Part shown: piece by piece, positions 10,864 through 22,065 of the stretch
Position numbering within the stretch: the stretch's first letter is position 1
How the letters are laid out: the number at the start of each line of letters is the position of its first letter
NCBI RefSeq assembly: GCF_002893625.1
Contig: NZ_PKMZ01000004.1
Span: 186,001 to 250,000, forward strand
Origin: Mangrovicella endophytica
GTDB taxonomy: Bacteria; Pseudomonadota; Alphaproteobacteria; Rhizobiales; Rhizobiaceae
Direction of reading: 5' to 3'
Length of the DNA stretch: 64,000 nucleotides
Translations under genes and position numbers: made by a program
Notes under the pieces: generated by a model
Told to the model about the DNA's origin: nothing
The model's input: the letters and a program-made list of their open reading frames with translations, nothing else
The model's database searches: none

Positions 10864-11886
10864 TCAGCCGAACGTCTCGCGAGCGATCCGGCCGAGCGGC
10901 ACCCGTTTCTGGGCGGCGCCGATTTCGTAGGCGACCCGCGGCATGCCGTAGACGAGCGAGGTCGCTTCGTCCTGAGCGATCGTTCGGGCGCCGCGCTCGC
11001 GCATCTCCAGCATGCCGTCGGCGCCGTCGCGGCCCATGCCGGTCAGGATGATCGCCGTTGTCGAGCCGTTGAAGTTGCGTGCGATGGAGCGGAACAGGAC
11101 GTCGACCGACGGGCGGTGACCCTGCACGGTGTCCTCGTCGTTCAGGGAACAGCGAAGGCCGCCCGTCGTCTTCAGCGTCATGTGCTTGCCGCCGGGGGCG
11201 ACATAGATGTGGCCGGGCAACACGGATTCGCCGGCGCGTGCCATGGTGACCTTGGCGCGGCAGATCCGGTCGAGCCGGGCGGAGAAGGACTCCGAGAATG
11301 CCGCCGGCAGATGCTGCACGATCATCGTCGGCGGGCAATCCTCCGGGAAGTCGGCGAGGAGCTTCATCAGCGCCTCGACGCCACCGGTGGACGAGCCGAT
11401 GCCGATCAGATCCGGCCAACCGGCATGGCGCGCCGCGGGAGCCACAGGGTCGGTCCCAGTCGACGGCCGCGTCATCCGCTGGCCGCCGATCTGGCCCTTG
11501 GCCTTGGCGGCCTCCTTGATCAGCGCCGGCAGGTGGCCGAACGTGTCGCCCTGTGCCGAATTCGGCTTGGCGATGCAGTCGAAGGCGCCGATCTCCAGCG
11601 CTTCCAGCGTCGCGGTCGCACCCGGTGCGGTCAGGTTCGAGACCATGATCACCGGCGTCGGACGCAGGCGCATGATCTTGTCGAGGAATTCCAGGCCGTT
11701 CATGTTCGGCATCTCGACGTCGAGCGTGACGACGTCGGGATCGAGTTGTTTGATCTTCTCGCGCGCGTCGAGCGGATTGGCCGCCTCGCCGACCACGGCG
11801 ATCTCGGGATCGGCCGCCAGGGAGTGCTTCAGGAGCGCGCGCATGGTGGCGGAATCGTCCACCACGAGAACTCTGACCGGCGTCAT
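10864..11886 (-). CDS. cheB: Chemotaxis methylesterase/deamidase CheB
   Basis: CheB removes methyl groups from chemoreceptor glutamates and so resets receptor activity. The 340-residue protein starts with a receiver domain (VVDDSATM, acceptor Asp in VVTLDVEMPNMNG). A catalytic domain follows with the Ser-His-Asp triad in GIGSSTGG, VQHLP and GMGRDGADG. It overlaps the cheR stop by 4 bases (ATGA), so the antagonistic pair is translated together. The length is normal for the family. Confidence 0.97.
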   Translation of the reverse strand: MTPVRVLVVDDSATMRALLKHSLAADPEIAVVGEAANPLDAREKIKQLDPDVVTLDVEMPNMNGLEFLDKIMRLRPTPVIMVSNLTAPGATATLEALEIGAFDCIAKPNSAQGDTFGHLPALIKEAAKAKGQIGGQRMTRPSTGTDPVAPAARHAGWPDLIGIGSSTGGVEALMKLLADFPEDCPPTMIVQHLPAAFSESFSARLDRICRAKVTMARAGESVLPGHIYVAPGGKHMTLKTTGGLRCSLNDEDTVQGHRPSVDVLFRSIARNFNGSTTAIILTGMGRDGADGMLEMRERGARTIAQDEATSLVYGMPRVAYEIGAAQKRVPLGRIARETFG

Positions 11887-12755
11887 CGGACCGTCCCCGC
11901 TAGGCGGCGATACGCCGTGGTGCCCTCATAGGAGAGGAACTCGGAGGCAGGCCCGGACATGCGCTCGGAATGGCCGATATAGAGCCAACCATCGGGCTGC
12001 AGGTAACGGCAGAAGCGATACCAGATCTTCTCGCGCGTCGGCTGATCGAAGTAGATCGTCACGTTGCGGCAGAACAGCGCCTGGAAGGTGCCCTTCATCG
12101 GCCAGTCGCCGATGAGGTTCAGCTCGCGGAAGGAGACGAGGTCGCGCATCGCATCGACCACCTCGAAGCCGTTGCCCGAGGGCTGGAACCAACGCCGGCG
12201 CAGGTCCTTCGAAACGGCTTCCAGCGTCTGCTCGTCATAGACGCCGCGGCGGCCGAAGGCGACGACGTTCGGGTCGATGTCGGAGGCGAGAATCTTGATG
12301 TCGTAATCCGCCGCATCGGGCATCAGCGACAGGAGCGTCATCGCGATCGAATAGGGCTCGTGGCCGTTGGAGCAGCCGGCCGACCAGATGCGCACCTTGC
12401 CGCCCTGCTTGGCCTTGGCGAGGAGCGGCGGCAGCAGGTGGTTCTTGAGATGCTCGAAGTGGTGCGGCTCGCGGAAGAAGTGCGTGACGTTGGTCGTCAG
12501 AGCGGCCAGCATCGTCATGCGCTCCCCAGCCCCGGAGGCACCGGCGATATAGGCGCAGTAATCCTTGAAGCTCTCCATCCCAAGTGCCCGAAGGCGCTTG
12601 GCCAGACGCGAATAGACCAGGGTCGTCTTGGACGACGACAGCAGAATCCCGGAGTCCTCGTAGAGGATCTTGGCGATGGTCGTGAAGTCCGCATCGGTCA
12701 TCGGGAACTCGCCCGACGATGCCCGCTCCGCGGACTCAAGCTTCAGGTTAGACAT
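11883..12755 (-). CDS. cheR: Chemoreceptor methyltransferase CheR
   Basis: CheR methylates receptor glutamates with S-adenosylmethionine. The 290-residue protein has the N-terminal helical domain and the SAM-binding motif GCSNGHEPYSIAM, followed by NVTIYFD and the C-terminal GWLYIGHSE element. The first gene of the operon ends in the pentapeptide GWEEF, which fits the xWxxF tether that docks CheR in many bacteria. The start at 12755 is the one given by the open frame; an internal ATG (reading MTDADFTT) is a possible alternative. Confidence 0.96.
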   Translation of the reverse strand: MSNLKLESAERASSGEFPMTDADFTTIAKILYEDSGILLSSSKTTLVYSRLAKRLRALGMESFKDYCAYIAGASGAGERMTMLAALTTNVTHFFREPHHFEHLKNHLLPPLLAKAKQGGKVRIWSAGCSNGHEPYSIAMTLLSLMPDAADYDIKILASDIDPNVVAFGRRGVYDEQTLEAVSKDLRRRWFQPSGNGFEVVDAMRDLVSFRELNLIGDWPMKGTFQALFCRNVTIYFDQPTREKIWYRFCRYLQPDGWLYIGHSERMSGPASEFLSYEGTTAYRRLAGTVR

Positions 12756-12880
12756 GGCACATCCCGGCCCGATATGGGCTCGTTCGCAAGGATTGCAGCC
12801 GCGCCCCGGGGTGCCGTCGCCTGGTGAGGCGACGGTCGGGCATGGCTAAGGACAGGCTCGTCCTAGAACTCGCGGCCTAA

Positions 12881-13345
12881 TCAGGCCGCAAGCTCCATCT
12901 GCGGCAGCACGTTGTCGACCGCGATCAGCGAGATCATCCGGCCCTCGACGGCCATGACGCCGCGGACGAAGGCACGGGCGAGCTCGGAGGCAAGCTCCGG
13001 CGTCGGCTGCAGCAGGTCGTCGGTCACCGTCAGGATGTCGGAGACCGCATCGACCAGGAGGCCGACCAGCTGCTGGTTGACCCGCACAACGATGATCACC
13101 GAGCGCGCTGTCGGGATCGTCGCGCCGAAACCGAGACGGGCCGCGAGGTCAACGATCGGCAGCACCGTGCCGCGCAGGTTGATCACGCCGCGGACATAGT
13201 CCGGCGAGTGCGGCAGCGGGGTGGCGGCCGCAAAGCCGCGGATCTCCCGCACCGAGATGATGTCTACGCAGAACTCCTGCTCGCCGATGCGGAAGGCGAT
13301 GAGCTCACGTGCGCCGGCGCTCTCATTGTCGTTCATCTGTGTCAC
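12881..13345 (-). CDS. cheW: Chemotaxis coupling protein CheW
   Basis: CheW links chemoreceptors to the CheA kinase at the membrane array. The 154-residue protein is a single CheW domain with typical stretches [30 protein letters not shown] and [11 protein letters not shown]. The frame begins with GTG at 13345, 3 bases after the cheA stop and behind GGAG; an ATG at 13336 is the alternative. Its place between cheA and cheR matches the S. meliloti operon. Confidence 0.95.
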   Translation of the reverse strand: MTQMNDNESAGARELIAFRIGEQEFCVDIISVREIRGFAAATPLPHSPDYVRGVINLRGTVLPIVDLAARLGFGATIPTARSVIIVVRVNQQLVGLLVDAVSDILTVTDDLLQPTPELASELARAFVRGVMAVEGRMISLIAVDNVLPQMELAA

Positions 13346-13348
13346 CTT

Positions 13349-15610
13349 TCACTCCGCCGCCTGAAGGCCGCTGCTGAAGTAGTTCTGTTCGAAACGTGAG
13401 GTCGCGGCGACCACGTCGACATCGATGATCAGCGCGACACGGCCATCGCCGAGGATCGTCGCCGCGGCGACGCCGGGCACGCGGCCGTAGTTGGCCTCGA
13501 GGCTCTTGATCACGACCTGCCGCTGGCCCTGGATGCCGTCGACGAGCAGTGCCGAGCGGGCACCGTTCTCGGCCTCGACCAGGATCGCAACGCCGGACAG
13601 GGCATCGGTCGGTTCCTCACGGTAGCCGAGCTGGCGAGCCACATCGACGAGCGGCATGAAGTTGCCGCGCACCTCGATCAGGCGCTGGTCGTTGCCGAAG
13701 CCGCGCACTTCCGCGGGCTTCGGCTTCAGCGTCTCGATGATGGCCGTCAGCGGCACCACCAGCGTGTGGTCGCCGGCCGAGACGATCATCCCGTCGAGGA
13801 CGGCGAGCGTCAGCGGCAGGCTCATGGTGAACATGGAGCCTTCGCCCGGCTTGGAGGCGATGGAGACACGGCCGCCGAGCGCCTGGATCGAGCGCTTCAC
13901 CACGTCCATGCCGACGCCGCGGCCGGAGAGCTCGGAGACCTCCTCCTTGGTGGAGAAGCCCGGCAGGAAGATCAGATTGTCAGTTTCCTCGTCGCTGAGG
14001 CTCGCGTCGGCGGGGATGAGGCCCTTGTCGACCGCGATCTTGCGCACGACCTGCCGGTTGATGCCGGCGCCGTCGTCGGAGATCTCGATGACGATGCGGC
14101 CCGAGCGGTGCATCGCCGCGACGCGGACGGTGCCCTCCTCGCCCTTGCCGGCGGCGACGCGCTTTTCCGGACGCTCGACGCCGTGGTCGATGGCGTTGCG
14201 GATCATGTGCGTCAGCGGGTCGGAGAGGCGCTCGATGACGGTCTTGTCGACCTCGGTCCACTCACCCTCGGTGATCAGCCGCACTTGCTTGCCGGTGATG
14301 TCGGCGACCTCGCGAACGAGGCGCGGCAGTTTCTGAAAAACCGACTTCACCGGCTGCGCGCGGATGGCCATGACGCTGTCCTGAATCTCGCGCGTCAGCT
14401 GCTCCAGCTCATCGAGGCCGACGGCAACATCCGAGGCGCGGGCGAGCCCGGCCTGCATGACGCGCTGCGACAGCATGACCTGGTGGATCACCAGCTCGCC
14501 GACGAGGTCGATCAGCCGGTCGACGCGTTCGAGGTCGACGCGGATGGTCGCGGCCGGCGCGCTGCCTGCGGCGGCAGCCTTGGCGTCGCCGCTTTCAGCC
14601 GCGGCTGCTGCACGCTCGGCCTTGCGGGGCGCCGGGGCCTCGGCAGCCGGTGCCGGCTTCGGCGCCGCCGCCGCTGCCGCGGGCTTCAGCTCGACCACTT
14701 CAGCCATGGGGGCGTCGGCAGCCGGCTCGTCGGCCGCAGCGTCGGCTCCGCCGGCGAGCCGGGCGAGCAGCGCCGCGATCTCCGGGTCGACGCCATCATC
14801 GGCCGCCATGGCCGAGGCATCAAGGATGCGATCGATGGAAAGGTCGCAGTCCCACTCGACGAACTCGAAGATCTCGCGGACAGCAGGCTCGCCGGCTTCG
14901 CTGGCGAGTTCGATGGTCCAGGCGAGGTAGGCGCCTTCCGGATCGAGGTCGGTGAGAAGCGGGATCGCGCTGGTGTCGCAGGTCACCTCGCCGCTGCCGA
15001 GCGCCAGGCACTCGCGGATCAGGCGGGCGCTCTCATTGGCCTTGGCATAGAGCTCGGCGCGCGGCCGGAACTGGATGCGGTAGCGGCTCTCGCCGCCGTC
15101 CATCATGTCGGAGAGGTCGACCGAGACGGGCACGAAGTCGAGCCCATCCATGCCGTCGCCGACCATCGGCGCGAAGATCGGGCCGTCATCACTCGCGGCG
15201 GGGGCGGCCGCCGGCGCATCCTTCTTGCCGCCGACCAGCGCCTTCAGCTCCTCGACCAGTCCGCGTGTGCGCACCGCATCGACCGATCCGCCGTCGCGAG
15301 CGACGGTGACGAGGTCGGCGAGGACGTCAGCAGCCCGCAGCATGACGCGGACAACGTCGAGCGTCGCCTCGAGGCGGTTGGAGCGCAGCTCGTCCAGCGT
15401 GGTCTCGAAGACGTGGGCGAAGTGGACCAGGTCGTCGAGATTGAAGGCGCCCGCGCCGCCCTTGATCGAATGCACCGCGCGGAACACGGCATTCACGGTA
15501 TCGGCATCGGCCTCGCCGCTCTCGATGGCCAGAAGCCCCGCTTCCAGCTCCGCAAGCTGCTCGGCACACTCCTCGAAGAAGGTTGCGCGGATCTCCGCCA
15601 TCGCGTCCAT
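13349..15610 (-). CDS. cheA: Chemotaxis histidine kinase CheA
   Basis: CheA autophosphorylates in response to receptor state and passes phosphate to CheY1, CheY2 and CheB. The 753-residue protein has the ordered P1 to P5 domains. P1 carries the phospho-accepting H47 in AVHSIKGGAGAF, and a P2-like region follows. An Ala/Pro/Glu-rich linker lies near residues 290-345. Then come the dimerisation helices, the ATP-binding domain (NAIDHGVE, GRGVGMDVVK) and a C-terminal CheW-like regulatory domain. The start at 15610 (MDAMAEIR) could also be the ATG 9 bases later. The gene lies between cheY1 and cheW. Confidence 0.97.
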   Translation of the reverse strand: MDAMAEIRATFFEECAEQLAELEAGLLAIESGEADADTVNAVFRAVHSIKGGAGAFNLDDLVHFAHVFETTLDELRSNRLEATLDVVRVMLRAADVLADLVTVARDGGSVDAVRTRGLVEELKALVGGKKDAPAAAPAASDDGPIFAPMVGDGMDGLDFVPVSVDLSDMMDGGESRYRIQFRPRAELYAKANESARLIRECLALGSGEVTCDTSAIPLLTDLDPEGAYLAWTIELASEAGEPAVREIFEFVEWDCDLSIDRILDASAMAADDGVDPEIAALLARLAGGADAAADEPAADAPMAEVVELKPAAAAAAPKPAPAAEAPAPRKAERAAAAAESGDAKAAAAGSAPAATIRVDLERVDRLIDLVGELVIHQVMLSQRVMQAGLARASDVAVGLDELEQLTREIQDSVMAIRAQPVKSVFQKLPRLVREVADITGKQVRLITEGEWTEVDKTVIERLSDPLTHMIRNAIDHGVERPEKRVAAGKGEEGTVRVAAMHRSGRIVIEISDDGAGINRQVVRKIAVDKGLIPADASLSDEETDNLIFLPGFSTKEEVSELSGRGVGMDVVKRSIQALGGRVSIASKPGEGSMFTMSLPLTLAVLDGMIVSAGDHTLVVPLTAIIETLKPKPAEVRGFGNDQRLIEVRGNFMPLVDVARQLGYREEPTDALSGVAILVEAENGARSALLVDGIQGQRQVVIKSLEANYGRVPGVAAATILGDGRVALIIDVDVVAATSRFEQNYFSSGLQAAE

Positions 15611-15679
15611 GTGACGTCCTTACCCCTCGATGCCGCCCACGGGCGGTCGTCGGTTGTTGTTGGTTGCAGTCGTGGCCGC

Positions 15680-16042
15680 TCAGGCGGCCACGCGGTTGAT
15701 GGCGTCGATGAGCTTCACCGGATCGAACGGCTTGACGATCCAGCCGGTGGCGCCGGCAGCGCGCGCACGCGCCTTCTTCTCGGCGTCACTCTCGGTCGTC
15801 AGCACCAGGATCGGGATGGCGCGGCGCTCACGATCGGCGCGGACCTCCTCGATGAACTGCAGGCCATCCATACGGGGCATGTTGACGTCGGTGATGATGA
15901 CGTCGGGATCGATGCCCTGCAGAACCTCGATGCCGTGGACGCCGTCCTCGGCCTGCACGACGTTGAAGCCCGAGTCCTGCAGCGCCCGGCGCAGCATCTC
16001 GCGCATGGTGCGGGAGTCGTCGACTGTCAGAATGGTCTTCAC
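15680..16042 (-). CDS. cheY1: CheY-type response regulator (phosphate-sink CheY1)
   Basis: A 120-residue receiver domain with acidic pocket VDDS, phosphoacceptor D52 in VIITDVNMPRMDG, and the conserved TTES and VKPFD elements. Position between the STAS-domain gene and cheA matches S. meliloti CheY1, which drains phosphate from CheA rather than driving the motor. It starts with GTG at 16042, overlapping the stop of the preceding gene (GTGA). The role as sink is inferred from gene order. Confidence 0.92.
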   Translation of the reverse strand: MKTILTVDDSRTMREMLRRALQDSGFNVVQAEDGVHGIEVLQGIDPDVIITDVNMPRMDGLQFIEEVRADRERRAIPILVLTTESDAEKKARARAAGATGWIVKPFDPVKLIDAINRVAA

Positions 16043-16346
16043 TGTGCAATCTCCTGTTCCATCAGTCGCTCGGTCGAGAGGCCCATCAGCCTCAGCCCGC
16101 TCTCAAATCCATCCGATGCGCCGGTGATGGCAAAGGACGCCTTGTCGCTCTTCCAGGTCGCCGCCGCCGAGAGAAGGACCTGGGCGCACTGGGCCCCGAT
16201 CCGTTCCACCTGCGCGGCGCTGACCGTGATCGGGCTGCCCCGCATCGCGAGGAGCTGCTCGGCCAGGGGCGCTGCCGCCTTGAGGTCGAGCACGGCCGGT
16301 AGTTCCAGGCTGGCGGCGCTCGCCGCAGCTGTCTTCTTCCTCGCCA

Positions 16347-16347
<1 letters not shown>
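16039..16347 (-). CDS. cheS: STAS-domain chemotaxis protein CheS
   Basis: This small STAS-fold protein (102 residues) has the features ELPAVLDLKAAAPLAEQLLA and an ITVSAAQVERIGAQCAQVL core, similar to the anti-sigma-antagonist domain. In S. meliloti the second gene of the che operon encodes CheS, a STAS protein that binds CheA and speeds loss of phosphate from CheY1. The ATG at 16347 overlaps the mcp stop as TGATG. A start 15 bases upstream (16362) is possible. The usual phosphorylatable Ser of STAS proteins is not obvious. Confidence 0.8.
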
Positions 16348-18931
<2,584 letters not shown>

Positions 18932-19819
18932 TCAGCGGCTCCCCTGACGCGTCATTGCGGCATGGCGTCGGCGCAGCGCCCCGGCGCGGTCCTCGTGCAG
19001 CGACGGCGCGCAGGCGGGACATGAGACGCCCTCCTCAAAGGCGGCGTGGCGCCGATCCTCTTGCGACACGGCGCGGCCGCAGCCGAAGCAGTGGTCCCAG
19101 CCGGTCTCGGCAACCGCGTGCCCGACAGCCGTGCGTCCGTCGAAGACGTAGCAGGCACCGTCCCAGAGGCTCTCTTCCTGGGGCACGTCCTCGAGATACT
19201 GGAGGATGCCGCCCTTCAGATGGAAGACGCTTTGAAAGCCATGGGCGAGCAGATAGGCGGAGGCCTTCTCGCAGCGGATGCCGCCGGTGCAGAACATCGC
19301 GACCTTGCGATGCTTCTCCGGGTCGAGCTCCGTCGCAACGAAATCCTTGAAGGCCGTGAAGGTGGCGATCTGCGGATCGACGGCGCCTTGGAAGGTGCCG
19401 ACCGCCGTCTCGTAGTCGTTGCGGGTATCGATGAGGAGCACGTCCGGATCGCTGATCAGGGCGTTCCAGTCGCGCGGCTCCACATAGGTGCCGACCTGAC
19501 GCGAGGGATCGGCCTCCGGCGCCCGCATGGTGATGATCTCCGGCCGGATGCGGATCTTCAGGCGCTTGAACGGCGCCTTGGTCGCGGCTGAGAACTTCAC
19601 CTCGCCGGCACGAATTCCGAACATGGCGTCGAGCGCTGCGACCAGCGCGTCCATGGCGGCGGCGGTCGGCGCTGCCACGGTGCCGTTGATTCCCTCGCCG
19701 GCGAGCAGGATCGTGCCACAGGCGCCCGCCGCCTCGCATGCGGAACGCACCGCCGCCTGGGATGCGGGAAGATCATTCACGGTAACGAAGCGGTAGAAGG
19801 CAGCGACGGTCCAGCTCAT
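18932..19819 (-). CDS. trhO: Rhodanese-domain tRNA uridine(34) hydroxylase TrhO
   Basis: TrhO (YceA family) hydroxylates uridine 34 of certain tRNAs in an oxygen-dependent reaction, a step towards 5-methoxyuridine derivatives. The 295-residue protein has the N-terminal acylphosphatase-like domain (FYRFVTVNDL, AGEGINGTVA) and a rhodanese domain with the family signature FCTGGIRCEKASAYL. A C-terminal tail has paired cysteines (CFGCG, CPAC). The ATG at 19819 matches the family N-terminus; the open frame to 19897 adds an unrelated leader. It lies 49 bases after zur on the same strand and may be read through from the znu operon. Confidence 0.93.
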   Translation of the reverse strand: MSWTVAAFYRFVTVNDLPASQAAVRSACEAAGACGTILLAGEGINGTVAAPTAAAMDALVAALDAMFGIRAGEVKFSAATKAPFKRLKIRIRPEIITMRAPEADPSRQVGTYVEPRDWNALISDPDVLLIDTRNDYETAVGTFQGAVDPQIATFTAFKDFVATELDPEKHRKVAMFCTGGIRCEKASAYLLAHGFQSVFHLKGGILQYLEDVPQEESLWDGACYVFDGRTAVGHAVAETGWDHCFGCGRAVSQEDRRHAAFEEGVSCPACAPSLHEDRAGALRRRHAAMTRQGSR

Positions 19820-19868
19820 CGCCGCGCTATAGGTGATGGCGCCGGCGCCGTGAAGACGCCGCTGTGCT

Positions 19869-20276
19869 TCAGGCTGCTTCCGCCGCGCAGCAGGCACAGA
19901 TCCCGCTGATCTCGACCGAGGTCCGGGACGGCATGAAGCCCTCCGTCTTGGCCCAAGCCTTCAGCCGCTCCTCCACCACCGCATCGGAGAACTCCCAGAC
20001 GCGGGAGCATCGCTCGCAGATGCCGAAGGCGATCGTCGCCGCCTCATGGTGATGATGCGGGGTGGCGCAGGCCACGAAGGCCTTGAGGCTGTCGAGACGG
20101 TGGACGAGGCCGACCTCGAGCAGCCGGTCCAGCGCCCGGTAGACCTGCAGCGGCGCCCGAAAGCCCTCGTCGCGCAGGCGGTCGAGGATGGTGTAGGCGC
20201 TCAGCGGCTCCTCGGCGCCGGACAGAGTGTCGAGAACCAGCTGCTGGTTGCGCGTCAGCTTGGCGGCGCCACTCAT
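19869..20276 (-). CDS. zur: Fur-family zinc uptake regulator Zur
   Basis: A 135-residue metalloregulator that should repress zinc import when zinc is bound. The winged helix-turn-helix covers residues 1-65. A His-rich hinge TPHHHHEA precedes the dimerisation domain with structural-zinc cysteine pairs ICERC (C87, C90) and ICACC (C127, C130). It lies last in the znuC-znuB-zur operon, overlapping the znuB stop by ATGA. Two Zur-like palindromes in the znuA-znuC divergent promoter fit autoregulation. The gene context separates it from Fur and Irr. Confidence 0.93.
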   Translation of the reverse strand: MSGAAKLTRNQQLVLDTLSGAEEPLSAYTILDRLRDEGFRAPLQVYRALDRLLEVGLVHRLDSLKAFVACATPHHHHEAATIAFGICERCSRVWEFSDAVVEERLKAWAKTEGFMPSRTSVEISGICACCAAEAA

Positions 20277-21121
20277 CGGCTCGGCTCCGGGAGAGACGCC
20301 GCTCGGCCCGGCGTCTCCGCCGATGAAGCCGCACCCGAGCGGGCGGCGGAGAGGAGACTGAGGAGAAAGAGGCCGAGCGCCGCGACGACGACGGATGGCC
20401 CGGACGGCGTATCGAACTCCAACGAGCCGAACAGACCGATCGTTGCGGCAACCGCACCCAGGATCGACGCCAGAACCGCCATCGTCTCCGGCGTGCCGGC
20501 GAAGCGACGCGCTGTTGCCGCTGGTATGATCAGCAGCGATGTGATGAGCAGGATGCCGACGATCTTCATGGCAATGGCGATCACCGCCGCCATCAGCAGC
20601 ATGAAGACGATGCGTGAGCGCTCCGGCCGCAAGCCTTCGGCCTCGGCGACCTCCGGGCTGACGGTCGCGGCCAGCAGCGGGCGCCACAAGAGCGCCAACA
20701 CTGCCAGTACGACGGCTCCGCCGCCATAGATGAAGGCGAGATCGATCCGCGACACGGCGAGGATGTCGCCGAAGAGGAAACCCATCAGGTCGACACGGAT
20801 CCACGTCATGAAGGCCACCATGACGATGCCGACCGCCAGCGTCGAGTGGGACAGGATGCCAAGCAGGGCATCCGTCGAGAGGCTCGCCCGCCGCTGCAGC
20901 AGCAGCAGCGCGACCGAGACCAGAGCGGCCACCGCGAAGACGCCGAGCATCAGGTCGATGTCGAAGGCAAAGGCGAGCGCGACGCCGAGAAGCGCCGAAT
21001 GCGCCATCGTGTCGCCGAAATAGGCCATGCGGCGCCAGACGATGAAGCAACCGAGCGGACCACTGACCAGCGCGATACCGATGCCAGCCAGGATCGCGCG
21101 CAGGAAGAAGTCACTCAGCAT
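20273..21121 (-). CDS. znuB: Zinc ABC transporter permease ZnuB
   Basis: Inner-membrane permease of the high-affinity zinc importer. The 282-residue protein has about eight hydrophobic helices of the ABC-3 family and motifs GCFIVWRRMAYFGDTMAHSA and LLITSLLIIPAATAR. The frame opens at 21355 but overlaps znuC. The ATG at 21121 (MLSDFFLRA) matches the family N-terminus, with 21127 as an alternative that lies closer to a GGAG. Both overlap the znuC end, showing coupling. It runs into zur by ATGA. Confidence 0.94.
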   Translation of the reverse strand: MLSDFFLRAILAGIGIALVSGPLGCFIVWRRMAYFGDTMAHSALLGVALAFAFDIDLMLGVFAVAALVSVALLLLQRRASLSTDALLGILSHSTLAVGIVMVAFMTWIRVDLMGFLFGDILAVSRIDLAFIYGGGAVVLAVLALLWRPLLAATVSPEVAEAEGLRPERSRIVFMLLMAAVIAIAMKIVGILLITSLLIIPAATARRFAGTPETMAVLASILGAVAATIGLFGSLEFDTPSGPSVVVAALGLFLLSLLSAARSGAASSAETPGRAASLPEPSR

Positions 21122-21947
21122 GAGCATGATGCTCCCGTCGATCGTGGGCGTGATGCTCAGGATGCCGGTCGGCATGAACACCGGCACAGCTGTCGGCCAC
21201 CGTGCCGTCGGCGAGGCGCACGCGGCCGTCCGACAGATGCGTATGGTCGTGATGATGGCTGTAGATCGCCAAGGTTTCGGCCGCGCGCGGTCCGAACAGG
21301 CTGCGATAGGCGGGCGAGGCGGCAACCGACTGCGGCGTGCCGGCGCAGCAGACATGGCCGTTGAAGCACAGCACGGTGTCGGTCTTCGCCATCACGACGT
21401 GAAGGTCATGCGAGATCAGCAGCACTGCGCAGCCGTCGCGCTCGCGGATGTCCGAAACGAGATCGTAGAGCGCCAGCTGCCCGGCGAAATCGACGCCCTG
21501 CACCGGCTCGTCGAGAACCAGCAGGTCCGGCCGGCGGATCATGGCACGGGCGAGCAGCGCGCGCTGGTACTCCCCGCCTGACAATGTCTGCACGTCGGCC
21601 TTGGCGAGATGGCCGATGCCGACGCGGTCCAGCGCGGCGTCGATGGCTTGAGCCGAGGCCGGTGCGGTCAGCGTCATCAGGCGCCGCACGCTCAGCGGCA
21701 GCGTCCAGTCGATCGTCATCTTCTGCGGGACATAGCCGATCGACAGAGTACCGGCGCGGCGGACCTCACCTTCGTCTGGCCGCAAGATGCCGATCGCCGT
21801 CTTCACCGTGGTCGTCTTGCCCGAACCGTTCGGCCCGACCAGCGTGACGATCTCGCCCCGCCGCACCTCCAGGGAGACGCCGCGTACCAGCCAGCGCCCG
21901 CCCCTGCGGACCCCGACATCGGTCATGGTGACGAGGGCGTCTGACAT
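21111..21947 (-). CDS. znuC: Zinc ABC transporter ATP-binding protein ZnuC
   Basis: ATPase of the zinc importer. The 278-residue protein has Walker A GPNGSGKTTTVK, the ABC signature LSGGEYQR and Walker B LLVLDEPVQGVD. The C-terminal tail is His-rich (HHHDHTH and later EHHAHAE), common in ZnuC and possibly zinc-binding. The chosen ATG at 21947 matches the family N-terminus; upstream codons to 22046 read through the Zur operator region. First gene of the minus-strand znuCB-zur operon. Confidence 0.95.
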   Translation of the reverse strand: MSDALVTMTDVGVRRGGRWLVRGVSLEVRRGEIVTLVGPNGSGKTTTVKTAIGILRPDEGEVRRAGTLSIGYVPQKMTIDWTLPLSVRRLMTLTAPASAQAIDAALDRVGIGHLAKADVQTLSGGEYQRALLARAMIRRPDLLVLDEPVQGVDFAGQLALYDLVSDIRERDGCAVLLISHDLHVVMAKTDTVLCFNGHVCCAGTPQSVAASPAYRSLFGPRAAETLAIYSHHHDHTHLSDGRVRLADGTVADSCAGVHADRHPEHHAHDRREHHAHAE

Positions 21948-21997
21948 GGCTGCCTTTCCCGACGACGACTGCAGTGGCTTGCGCCGGGATATGGCAG

Positions 21998-22038
21998 ACG
22001 TTATAGCGTAACGCAACATCAACGTTATGATGTAACAT
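21998..22038. promoter_or_regulatory. Two Zur-box-like palindromes in the znuC-znuA divergent promoter
   Basis: ACGTTATAGCGTAACGC (21998-22014) and ACGTTATGATGTAACAT (22022-22038) share the form CGTTA-N5-TAAC and are 24 bp apart centre to centre. They lie between the starts of znuC and znuA in a locally AT-rich stretch. Rhizobial Zur boxes are GTTATA..TAAC-type palindromes, so one Zur dimer per site could control both directions. Confidence 0.8.
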
Positions 22039-22065
22039 ATCATCAACGGCGCCAGGAGCGATCAG

